DNA from: Nitrospira sp.
GTDB lineage: Bacteria; Nitrospirota; Nitrospiria; Nitrospirales; Nitrospiraceae
Length of the DNA stretch: 5,094 nt
Assembly (NCBI GenBank): GCA_024998705.1
Contig: JACOEF010000260.1
Span: 1 to 5,094, forward strand
Direction of reading: 5' to 3'
Below, piece after piece: positions 1 to 5,094 of the stretch. Numbering within the stretch: the stretch's first letter is position 1; each line of letters begins with the position of its first letter. The notes beneath the pieces are model-generated. The model made no database searches. It saw nothing but the letters and a program-made list of their open reading frames with translations, and was not told the DNA's origin. Made by a program: the position numbers and the translations under genes.

Positions 1-10
1 ACCATCGTCA

Positions 11-19
11 AGGGAGGTG
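11..19 (+). promoter_or_regulatory. Strong ribosome binding site of ftsZ
   Basis: AGGGAGGTG lies 5 nt before the ATG at 25. It is a near-perfect match to the Shine-Dalgarno consensus and the strongest one in the window, which fits the high expression expected for FtsZ. It fixes the ftsZ start. No promoter can be judged because only 24 nt of upstream sequence are present; ftsA would be the usual upstream neighbour but is outside the window. Confidence 0.85.
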
Positions 20-24
20 CCACG

Positions 25-1227
25 ATGTTTTCATTTCAAGAGGAGCCGCAATCCCCCGTTCGCATCAAAGTGATCGGTGTCGGAGGGGCGGGGTGCAACG
101 CCGTCAATACGATGATTACCGGCGGATTGTGCCGGGTCGATTTCGTGGCCGCGAATACGGATGTGCAGGCACTCGAACGGTCCCAGGCGTCCTATAAGAT
201 TCAGATCGGTCCGGAACGGACTCGCGGTCTCGGCGCCGGCGCCAAGCCTGAAGTGGGACGCGACGCCGCGTTGGAAAGCAAGGACGAGATCCGTGAGAGC
301 CTGGTCGGGGCCGACATGGTGTTTGTCACCGCCGGAATGGGCGGCGGCACCGGGACGGGTGCGGCTCCGATCGTGGCCAGCATTGCGCGTGAATTAGGTA
401 TCCTGACCGTGGCGGTCGTGACCAAGCCGTTCCAATATGAAGGACATCGACGGATGAGCCATGCCGCAGAAGGCATTCGCGATCTCGGCAGGCACGTCGA
501 TACGCTGTTGATTATCCCGAATCAGCGGTTGCTGGGAATCGTGGACAAGGCGACCCCGCTGCTGGATGCGTTCAAGGTGGCGGACGACGTGCTGCGTCAG
601 GCGATTCAGGGCATTGCGGACGTGATCACGACCATCGGACTGGTCAATGTGGACTTTGCCGACGTGCGGACCATTATGGCGCACACGGGGCGCGCGGTGA
701 TGGGGGTGGGGATCGGGCGTGGCGCCAATCGGGCGCAGGAGGCGGCACAGAAGGCCATTTGCAGCCCGCTGTTGGAAGAGGGCAGCGTCGAAGGCGCTCG
801 CGGGGTTCTGTTGAATATCACGGGCGGTCCGAACATGTCGTTACATGAAGTGGAAGAAGCCGCGTCGATTGTGCAGCATGCGGCGGATGCCGAAGCGAAC
901 ATCATCGTCGGACAGGTCATCAATCCCGAGATCGGCGATGATCTCATCGTGACCGTGATTGCAACCGGATTCGAGCGGGAAGAACAACCGGCGGCGCGAC
1001 CGGCTGTGACGACAGAACGTCCTGCGGCGAGGACTCCCAACGGCCGCCCGGCGCAACAAGTGCTGACCGGCGTGCATGCGACTGGTTCAGATCGCCCCAT
1101 CAAGGACATCGATCGCCCCACGTTCCTTCGCCGCATGGGCGAGACACGGGAAGCTGTGGAGCGGATCTCGGTGGTCGGCGACGATGAATGGGATGTGCCG
1201 ACCTTCCTGCGCAAGCAGGCCGACTGA
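25..1227 (+). CDS. ftsZ: Cell division protein FtsZ
   Basis: FtsZ is the tubulin-like GTPase that polymerises into the Z-ring at midcell and recruits the divisome. The 400-residue product is complete and of usual length. Visible motifs are the N-terminal nucleotide-binding loop [11 protein letters not shown] (residues 18-28), AANTD (43-46 region), the tubulin signature GGGTGTG (106-112), and the T7 synergy loop NVDFADV (208-214), with Asp210 and Asp213 positioned to catalyse GTP hydrolysis in the adjacent subunit. The globular domain ends near residue 317. A Pro/Ala/Arg-rich linker (about 318-360) follows, then the conserved terminal peptide [11 protein letters not shown] (390-400), which in known FtsZs binds FtsA, ZipA and other partners. 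A second, very similar block, DRPTFLRR (363-370), lies just upstream of it, which is unusual. The start is ATG 25, 5 nt after a strong SD. pgeF follows after 40 nt, probably on the same transcript. Confidence 0.99.
   Translation: MFSFQEEPQSPVRIKVIGVGGAGCNAVNTMITGGLCRVDFVAANTDVQALERSQASYKIQIGPERTRGLGAGAKPEVGRDAALESKDEIRESLVGADMVFVTAGMGGGTGTGAAPIVASIARELGILTVAVVTKPFQYEGHRRMSHAAEGIRDLGRHVDTLLIIPNQRLLGIVDKATPLLDAFKVADDVLRQAIQGIADVITTIGLVNVDFADVRTIMAHTGRAVMGVGIGRGANRAQEAAQKAICSPLLEEGSVEGARGVLLNITGGPNMSLHEVEEAASIVQHAADAEANIIVGQVINPEIGDDLIVTVIATGFEREEQPAARPAVTTERPAARTPNGRPAQQVLTGVHATGSDRPIKDIDRPTFLRRMGETREAVERISVVGDDEWDVPTFLRKQAD
1111..1215 (+). repeat. Duplicated PTFLR tail motif inside ftsZ
   Basis: Two copies of the FtsZ C-terminal peptide core are encoded: DRPTFLRR at 1111-1134 and DVPTFLRK at 1192-1215. 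They are separated by 19 residues that include the acidic stretch VVGDDEW. The copies use different synonymous codons (for example acgttccttcgc against accttcctgcgc), so this is a protein-level repeat, not a recent DNA duplication. The second copy is the canonical terminal one. I infer that the first may be an extra docking site; nothing in the sequence proves it. Confidence 0.8.
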
Positions 1228-1267
1228 GAAGGACGCGGCATCGGTCACTGCGAGGTTTGGAACGGGG

Positions 1268-2503
1268 ATGGTGTCGGACGTCATCACCGCGCCGTCGTTT
1301 GCGACGCACGCGGAGGGGGTGGAACATTTTTTCGGCACCCGGTGGTCGTCCCTCTCGGTGACGCCGGGTCGGGCTTCTGCGCCCGGGTCCCGGGAAAACG
1401 GGCGAGGGGCGAGCGTAGTCCTGTCTGTCAAACAAGTCCACGGAACGGATGCACTGGTCGTTGATCGGCCGGTTGAGCAGGGCGACGTGTTCGAAGGTGG
1501 CTGGGATGCCTTGGTGACCGATCAGCCCGGGGTTATGGTCACTGTGCGGACTGCCGATTGTGTGCCGATTCTTCTCTACGATCCGGAGCGGCCTGTGGTG
1601 GCGGCTATTCATGCAGGCTGGCGGGGTGCGGTGGCCGGTATTGTGCCGAAGACGGTGGCCTTGATGGTGAGTCGGTTCGGGGCGACCGCCGATCGGCTGC
1701 AGATGGCGATCGGTCCTTCCGCCGGTCCCTGCTGTTACGAAGTCGATGCCCCGGTCCTTGCAAAATTGCGGGAGGTCTTTCCCGAGTGGCACTCGGTTGT
1801 GAAGCGGGTGAGTGAGCAGAAGGCGCATCTGGATTTGCGCGCATTTGTGCGACGGCAGGCGTTGGCTGACGGACTGGCCGCCGAACGAGTCTCCACGATC
1901 GATGCCTGTACGATCTGTCAGCCCGAGCGATTTTATAGTTATCGCCGCGAAGGTGTGGTGAAGGCGACGATGGTGAGTGGGATTGCGCTCCTGCCCCGCC
2001 CGTCGGTGTGCACCTGGGGCGCCGCCGGTACGATGTCCCGCGCATGGGGAATAGTCTGCTCTTGGGCGGCATGGGGTGACCGTGAACATGGAGCAACCCA
2101 CTGGGCGGCTGGATGGAGGGAGGGGTGGGTACGATTGCCGATCGGGTTCGAGCGGTGCTGGACGAGATGCACCGTGCGGCCGCTCGCGCAGGGCGCCTGC
2201 CGGAATCCGTTCACCTTGTCGCCGCATCTAAGACCGTATCGATTGAACGGCTGCGTCAGGCGGTGGACGCCGGCGTTCGACACCTCGGAGAAAATCGCCT
2301 CCAGGAAGCTTTGCCGAAAATCGATGGGTTGGGCCGCGAAGGAGTTATCTGGCACTTCATCGGCAGCCTGCAACGTCGTAAGGTTAAATCGGTCGTCGGT
2401 CGATTTGAGACGATTCATTCCGTCGATAGCCTCGGTCTGGCGGAAGAGATCGAGCGGCAGGCGAAGGCCGTGGGGCTGCGGCAACGTGTGCTGCTGGAAG
2501 TGA
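1268..2503 (+). CDS. pgeF: PgeF/YlmD family (laccase-domain, DUF152) protein with run-on C-terminus
   Basis: This family (YfiH/YlmD, related to mammalian FAMIN/LACC1) has purine-nucleoside phosphorylase/deaminase activity in vitro; in E. coli PgeF helps keep wrong residues out of peptidoglycan stem peptides. The product is cytoplasmic. From ATG 1268, motifs are HFFGTR (20-25), KQVHGT (55-60), TADCVP (95-100), HAGWRG (115-120), AIGPSAGPCCYEV (147-159) and FYSYRREG (222-229). His58, Cys98 and His115 are the expected metal/active-site triad. The segment between HFFGTR and KQVHGT is short and lacks the usual GGVS...NLG block. Homology should end near residue 242 (about position 1993), matching the usual length of about 240-260 residues. 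The frame nevertheless stays open to TGA 2501-2503, giving 411 residues and overlapping yggS by about 380 nt. The tail is rich in Trp, Cys and Arg and looks like out-of-frame yggS. A lost stop or an indel between about 1990 and 2050 is likely. The SD is weak (GAGG at 1252, 12 nt away). Confidence 0.88.
   Translation: MVSDVITAPSFATHAEGVEHFFGTRWSSLSVTPGRASAPGSRENGRGASVVLSVKQVHGTDALVVDRPVEQGDVFEGGWDALVTDQPGVMVTVRTADCVPILLYDPERPVVAAIHAGWRGAVAGIVPKTVALMVSRFGATADRLQMAIGPSAGPCCYEVDAPVLAKLREVFPEWHSVVKRVSEQKAHLDLRAFVRRQALADGLAAERVSTIDACTICQPERFYSYRREGVVKATMVSGIALLPRPSVCTWGAAGTMSRAWGIVCSWAAWGDREHGATHWAAGWREGWVRLPIGFERCWTRCTVRPLAQGACRNPFTLSPHLRPYRLNGCVRRWTPAFDTSEKIASRKLCRKSMGWAAKELSGTSSAACNVVRLNRSSVDLRRFIPSIASVWRKRSSGRRRPWGCGNVCCWK
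2115..2119 (+). promoter_or_regulatory. Ribosome binding site deciding the yggS start
   Basis: GGAGG at 2115-2119, within the purine run GGAGGGAGGGG, lies 5 nt before a GTG at 2125. The alternative ATG at 2113 overlaps the start of this site and has no SD of its own (preceded by GGGCGGCTGG). The site therefore favours the GTG start for yggS. Confidence 0.6.
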
Positions 2504-2820
2504 ATCTTGGCGGAGAAGCCAGCAAGGGAGGATTTGAGCCAACGACACTGGCCGCAGCCCTGGAAGCTCTGAACTGCCTCGAGCATCTGGATATTCGCGG
2601 CCTCATGGCCATTCCTCCACCCACTCCGACGGCGGAAGACGCGCGTCCCTATTTTCGACAACTTCGGCCCCTTGCTCAGGGATTGACAGCGCGGGGGTAC
2701 AGGAACATTAATATGCAGGAACTCTCGATGGGTATGTCGCACGACTATCCCGTTGCGATTGAAGAAGGGGCGACGTACGTGCGAGTGGGAACGGCGATTT
2801 TCGGAGCGCGAGGTGAGTAG
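2125..2820 (+). CDS. yggS: YggS/YlmE family PLP homeostasis protein
   Basis: This is a PLP-binding protein of the alanine-racemase fold type III (YggS/PROSC/YBL036C family). It has no known catalytic reaction; it carries PLP and keeps B6 vitamers and some amino acid pools balanced in the cytosol. Starting at GTG 2125 gives 231 residues. Lys36 in LVAASK (31-36) is the PLP lysine, at the same position as in E. coli YggS. Other family blocks are GENRLQEA (55-62), WHFIGSLQRRK (76-86), EVNLGGEASKGGF (125-137), RGLMAIPP (158-165), LSMGMSHDYPVAI (200-212) and VRVGTAIFGAR (219-229). The in-frame ATG at 2113 would add four residues but has no SD. The upstream pgeF frame runs through the first 379 nt of this gene, but codon use and motifs show that this is the real frame. 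It corresponds to ylmE beside divIVA in Bacillus, and proC follows after 4 nt. Confidence 0.96.
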   Translation: MGTIADRVRAVLDEMHRAAARAGRLPESVHLVAASKTVSIERLRQAVDAGVRHLGENRLQEALPKIDGLGREGVIWHFIGSLQRRKVKSVVGRFETIHSVDSLGLAEEIERQAKAVGLRQRVLLEVNLGGEASKGGFEPTTLAAALEALNCLEHLDIRGLMAIPPPTPTAEDARPYFRQLRPLAQGLTARGYRNINMQELSMGMSHDYPVAIEEGATYVRVGTAIFGARGE

Positions 2821-2824
2821 GTCG

Positions 2825-3631
2825 ATGCTGACGAAACCGATTGTCTTCCTCGGGGGCGGGCAAATGGCGGAGGCTCTGATCGGCGGACTGCTGGCCGCAG
2901 GGGCCTGTGAGACTACGGCCATTTGTGCGACGGACCCGGTTGCTGCGCGCCGCGATGTGTTGAAGTCGCGCTTTGGCATTCGCGTCAGCGATGAAAATGC
3001 GAAGGCTGTCCGCGAGGCCGACTTGGTGGTCCTGGCGGTGAAACCGCAGGCGATGCCGGCGGTGCTCGGTGATGTGGGGTCGGCCTGCGCCGGGAAATTG
3101 ATCGTCTCCATCGCCGCGGGTGTGACGACCGCCTGGATTCGCGAGCGGATCGTGAGTGCCAGAGGAATTGTCCGGGCGATGCCCAACACGCCCGCTCTGG
3201 TACGGGAAGGAGTGACCGCATTGACCTGTCCGTCCGATCTGCACGCCGACGACCTGACTGCGGTGCGGACTTTGTTTGAGGCGGTCGGGTCGGTCGTGTC
3301 GGTCGAGGAACGACTCATGGATGCGGTGACCGGCCTGAGCGGAAGCGGACCCGCCTATGTCTTCGTCGCGATTGAAGCATTGGCCGACGGCGGGGTCCGG
3401 ATGGGTTTGCCACGGGCGACCGCTGAATTGCTTGCCGCGCAGACGGTCCTGGGCGCCGCGAGAATGGTGTTGGAGCGGGGTGAACATCCGGCCCGGTTGA
3501 AAGACCAGGTGGCGTCGCCGGGAGGCACCACGATCGCGGGGCTCTATCAATTGGAGGCCGGAGGGCTGCGGAGCTGTTTGATGGCGGCCGTCGAGGCGGC
3601 CACGAAACGTTCACAGGAGTTGGGACGCTGA
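2825..3631 (+). CDS. proC: Pyrroline-5-carboxylate reductase
   Basis: ProC catalyses the last step of proline synthesis, the NAD(P)H-dependent reduction of 1-pyrroline-5-carboxylate to L-proline, in the cytosol. The product is 268 residues, essentially the length of E. coli ProC (269). The N-terminal Rossmann fold opens with FLGGGQMAEAL (8-18), the GxGxxA dinucleotide loop. AVKPQ (71-75), SIAAGV (95-100) and RAMPNTP (117-123) are family blocks. The C-terminal dimerisation and active-site domain carries GLSGSGPAY (170-178) and the P5CR signature ASPGGTTIAGL (230-240). ATG 2825 was chosen because it sits directly before the Rossmann fold and 9 nt after AGGTG (2811-2815). The frame is open further upstream to 2753, but only as out-of-frame yggS. 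The gene follows the yggS stop by 4 nt and its TGA shares a base with the yggT ATG. The yggS-proC pairing is common in bacteria, plausibly because both touch amino acid balance. Confidence 0.98.
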   Translation: MLTKPIVFLGGGQMAEALIGGLLAAGACETTAICATDPVAARRDVLKSRFGIRVSDENAKAVREADLVVLAVKPQAMPAVLGDVGSACAGKLIVSIAAGVTTAWIRERIVSARGIVRAMPNTPALVREGVTALTCPSDLHADDLTAVRTLFEAVGSVVSVEERLMDAVTGLSGSGPAYVFVAIEALADGGVRMGLPRATAELLAAQTVLGAARMVLERGEHPARLKDQVASPGGTTIAGLYQLEAGGLRSCLMAAVEAATKRSQELGR

Positions 3632-3927
3632 TGTTTGTGATGAGCAATGTGTTGCAGGGAGCGGCAACGGTGTTAGATACGGTGTTGTGGCTGTACATGT
3701 GGGTCATCATCGCCCGTGCGTTGATTTCATGGGTCAATCCGGATCCGTGGAACCCGATCGTGCAGTTTCTGGAGCGCGCGACGGAGCCGGTGCTCACGCC
3801 GATCCGTCGACTGGTAGGCTGGCGCATGGGGATGGATCTGTCGCCGATGATCGCAATCCTGATTCTTGTCTTTTTACAATATGCCGTGATTCAATCGTTA
3901 CGGGATATCGCCGTGCGGATGCATTAA
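3631..3927 (+). CDS. yggT: YggT/YlmG family integral membrane protein
   Basis: This is a small inner-membrane protein of the YggT/YlmG/Ycf19 family. Its biochemical role is not settled; relatives are linked to division-site or nucleoid/chloroplast-nucleoid organisation and, in E. coli, to osmotic stress. The 98 residues contain two hydrophobic helices, about 13-34 and 70-90. Between them lies the family hallmark block SWVNPDPWNPIVQFLERATE (33-52) with TEPVLTPIRRL (51-61), followed by the MDLSPMIAIL stretch at the start of helix 2. One-unit length is normal for bacteria with a single YGGT repeat. ATG 3631 overlaps the proC stop (TGATG), suggesting translational coupling; AGGAG at 3615-3619 lies 11 nt upstream. 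ATG 3640 is a less likely alternative. It corresponds to ylmG next to divIVA in Bacillus and Streptomyces. Confidence 0.96.
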   Translation: MFVMSNVLQGAATVLDTVLWLYMWVIIARALISWVNPDPWNPIVQFLERATEPVLTPIRRLVGWRMGMDLSPMIAILILVFLQYAVIQSLRDIAVRMH

Positions 3928-3948
3928 CCGTCGGGCAAGAGGTGTCGC

Positions 3949-4461
3949 ATGAAAATCACTCCCATCGACATTCAGCAGATGGTCTTCCAGGTCAAGTTCC
4001 GGGGGTATGACCGGGACGAAGTGAACCGGTTCCTCGAGGAGCTGGCATTGACCGTCGAGAACGTGAATCGAGAAAACAGTGCCCTTCGTGAAAAGCTGAC
4101 CGCGACCGAGCAGCAGGTCACCGACCTGCGACGCACAGAGACGACGCTGTCGAACACTCTGGTCTCCGCCCAGACCTTGGCGGAGGATGTGAAACGGTCT
4201 GCGCAGCGCGAGTCTGATTTGATTGTGAAAGAAGCTGAATTGAAGGCGAGTGAAATTATCCGACAGGCCCGGGTGAGTCTCTCCGAGATGCAACGTGGTC
4301 TCGCAGACCTCCAGAAACAACGCCTGATGATGGTGGAACGATTCCGTTCGACCCTGCGCTCGTTCGAGCGTATGTTGGAAGTGGAAGAAAGCGATGCCTT
4401 TCAGTCGGACGCAGCTTCGGTCCAAGGAAAGCTAGCCGGCGAATCAAGCACGGCCCGTTGA
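3949..4461 (+). CDS. divIVA: DivIVA-domain protein
   Basis: DivIVA proteins bind negatively curved membrane at poles and septa through an N-terminal domain and form coiled-coil scaffolds that place division, growth or chromosome-segregation partners. The 170-residue product shows the N-terminal block TPIDIQQMVFQVKFRGYD (4-21), then EVNRFLEELA (24-33). Phe17-Arg18 fall exactly where the membrane-inserting Phe17/Arg18 loop lies in B. subtilis DivIVA. The rest is charged and heptad-like: coiled coil about 27-75, then the family segment SAQTLAEDVKRSAQRESDLI (73-92), and a second helical region to about 146. The last 20 residues (SDAASVQG onward) look disordered. ATG 3949 has AGAGGTG 5-6 nt upstream and follows yggT by 21 nt. 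It could alternatively be called a GpsB/Wag31-like protein, but the length favours DivIVA. Its exact role in a diderm division apparatus is not shown by the sequence. Confidence 0.95.
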   Translation: MKITPIDIQQMVFQVKFRGYDRDEVNRFLEELALTVENVNRENSALREKLTATEQQVTDLRRTETTLSNTLVSAQTLAEDVKRSAQRESDLIVKEAELKASEIIRQARVSLSEMQRGLADLQKQRLMMVERFRSTLRSFERMLEVEESDAFQSDAASVQGKLAGESSTAR

Positions 4462-4489
4462 GCATCTTGCGGCCGTTGAGATTTCTTTT

Positions 4490-4546
4490 CCGCCTGCGGC
4501 GGGGTTGCCAGGGGGCTCCGCCCTTCCTTTCCCTCTTCTTCTCTCC
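4490..4546 (+). terminator. GC-rich competing hairpins and pyrimidine run after divIVA (possible terminator)
   Basis: Three helices can form in the gap after divIVA. Hairpin A is CCGCC-TGC-GGCGG (4490-4502, perfect 5-bp stem). Hairpin B pairs GGCGGGG (4498-4504) with CTCCGCC (4516-4522), a 7-bp stem with one G-T pair. Hairpin C is GGGC-TCC-GCCC (4513-4523), extendable by G-T pairs. B excludes both A and C because they share bases. A 26-nt run of only C and T (4521-4546) follows. Hairpin C plus the U/C-rich run is terminator-like, but there is no clean T tract, so an intrinsic terminator is uncertain; it could also be a dispersed intergenic repeat. The change of function between divIVA and the next gene supports an operon end here. 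Confidence 0.4.
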
Positions 4547-4571
4547 GTAAACCTCCTGTAGGCGTATATCG

Positions 4572-5094
4572 ATGGCTACACCACACCCCATTCATGCCGC
4601 GTTGCAGGCAGCGGTCGATGACGGTACGTTTCCCGGCGTCGTGTTGGCTGTTCGATTGCGCGGGATGGTCGTCTATGAAGGTGCCGCCGGCCGCTTGTCG
4701 CAGCAGAATCCCGGCGAGGCGGTTACGATTCACACCTGCTACGACCTGGCTTCTCTGACCAAGGTGTTGGCAACGACGACGGCTTTGCTGTTGCTGATGC
4801 AGCGTGGCAAGTTGACGCTGGAAGATCGGGTCGATCAGATCCTGAATGAACTGCGAGGCAGTGCGGCGGGTGTGGCATCTCTTCGTCAGCTGCTCACGCA
4901 TAGCGCGGGGCTTCCCGGTTGGCGACCGTACTACGAGCGGCTGGCTTTGGTTGAGGGTACCCAGTCTGGATTCCCGGGACGTGTAGCGGCACGTGAGGCG
5001 GTGTTGGGCTACATCGCGCAAGAGGAGTTGGTCTACGCGCGGGGCTCGCGCAGTCTGTACAGCGACCTGGGGTTCATGCTGCTGGGATGGGTGG
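4572..5094 (+). CDS. Serine hydrolase, class C beta-lactamase/S12 family (3' end cut by window)
   Basis: The frame is open from ATG 4572 to the window end, giving 174 residues of a protein that would normally have about 350-400. It belongs to the beta-lactamase/penicillin-binding-protein-like S12 group, which includes AmpC, D-aminopeptidases, esterases and many uncharacterised serine hydrolases. SLTK (61-64) is the SxxK motif with nucleophile Ser61 and general base Lys64, set in the typical YDLASLTKVLATT context. LRQLLTHSAGLPGW (104-117) is the conserved LLTHTSGLP block. YSD (163-165) fills the YxN motif position. The third motif (HxG/KTG) would be beyond the window. There is no signal peptide at this start (MATPHPIHAALQAA), so a cytosolic enzyme is suggested. 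The start is the first one after the in-frame TAA at 4548; no good SD is visible. The substrate cannot be told; peptide-, ester- or lactam-directed activity are all possible. Confidence 0.9.
   Translation, partial: MATPHPIHAALQAAVDDGTFPGVVLAVRLRGMVVYEGAAGRLSQQNPGEAVTIHTCYDLASLTKVLATTTALLLLMQRGKLTLEDRVDQILNELRGSAAGVASLRQLLTHSAGLPGWRPYYERLALVEGTQSGFPGRVAAREAVLGYIAQEELVYARGSRSLYSDLGFMLLGWV

Noticed and set aside
606..1241. 211-codon open frame on the - strand inside ftsZ
   Set aside because: It is antisense to conserved ftsZ sequence with no motif and low-complexity composition; a shadow of GC-rich codon use.
2063..2109. 8-bp direct repeat TGGGCGGC (2063-2070 and 2102-2109) before yggS
   Set aside because: G/C-rich words of this size recur by chance in this DNA, and no further symmetry is seen.
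1939..3318. Long open frame of 459 codons on the - strand
   Set aside because: It lies fully antisense to pgeF, yggS and proC, whose protein motifs are unmistakable. Its product is Ser/Arg/Thr/Pro-rich with no recognisable domain, as expected of a GC-rich shadow frame.
4455..4480. 8-bp direct repeat CCGTTGAG (4455-4462 and 4473-4480) around the divIVA stop
   Set aside because: It is short, 18 bp apart, with no inverted repeats or mobile element next to it; chance or a tiny local duplication explains it.
4551..4557. ACCTCCT, identical to the 16S rRNA anti-Shine-Dalgarno core, just before the serine hydrolase ATG
   Set aside because: It is the complement of a Shine-Dalgarno and cannot serve as one on this strand. 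No rRNA sequence surrounds it, so it is taken as chance within a pyrimidine-rich stretch.
4505..4570. Possible sigma-70 promoter (TTGCCA at 4505, TATATC at 4565)
   Set aside because: The two boxes are about 54 nt apart and neither has a partner at 16-18 nt; TATATC ends one base before the ATG.
4401..5021. 206-codon - strand open frame covering the divIVA to serine-hydrolase gap
   Set aside because: It is antisense to the SxxK-bearing hydrolase and to the end of divIVA, is rich in Arg/Gln/Ser, and shows no domain.

Overview
The window is a compact, single-strand block of GC-rich bacterial chromosome. It carries seven genes on the + strand: ftsZ, pgeF (ylmD), yggS (ylmE), proC, yggT (ylmG), divIVA, and the 5' part of a serine hydrolase gene cut by the window end. 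I see no RNA genes, mobile elements or CRISPR arrays. This is housekeeping cell-division DNA, not an accessory island.

The order ftsZ-pgeF-yggS-[proC]-yggT-divIVA is the distal end of the division and cell-wall (dcw) cluster. It resembles the Bacillus ylmD-ylmE-sepF-ylmG-divIVA stretch, but has proC in the middle and no sepF. The FtsZ tail ([11 protein letters not shown]) is of the proteobacterial type, while DivIVA sits next door. High GC, this tail and this order suggest a deep-branching diderm; Nitrospirota (Nitrospira-like) is my best guess, from memory of the family rather than from a search.

Layout: ftsZ (25-1227) has a strong Shine-Dalgarno (SD) sequence. After 40 nt comes pgeF (1268 onward), whose conserved domain ends near 1990 although its frame stays open to 2503, deep inside yggS. 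yggS (best start GTG 2125, end 2820) is followed after 4 nt by proC (2825-3631). proC overlaps yggT (3631-3927) by one base (TGATG), and divIVA (3949-4461) follows after 21 nt. A 110-nt gap with GC-rich competing hairpins and a pyrimidine run separates divIVA from the serine hydrolase (4572 to the window end), so the division operon probably ends there.

Working together: FtsZ builds the division ring. PgeF is tied to peptidoglycan precursor fidelity or nucleoside metabolism, YggS to pyridoxal phosphate (PLP) balance and ProC to proline synthesis. YggT and DivIVA are membrane-associated proteins linked to division-site or pole organisation. The tight spacing implies one transcript.

No previously undescribed system is evident. 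The points most worth a second look are the missing pgeF stop with its long overlap into yggS, the doubled PTFLR motif in the FtsZ tail, and the structured gap after divIVA.
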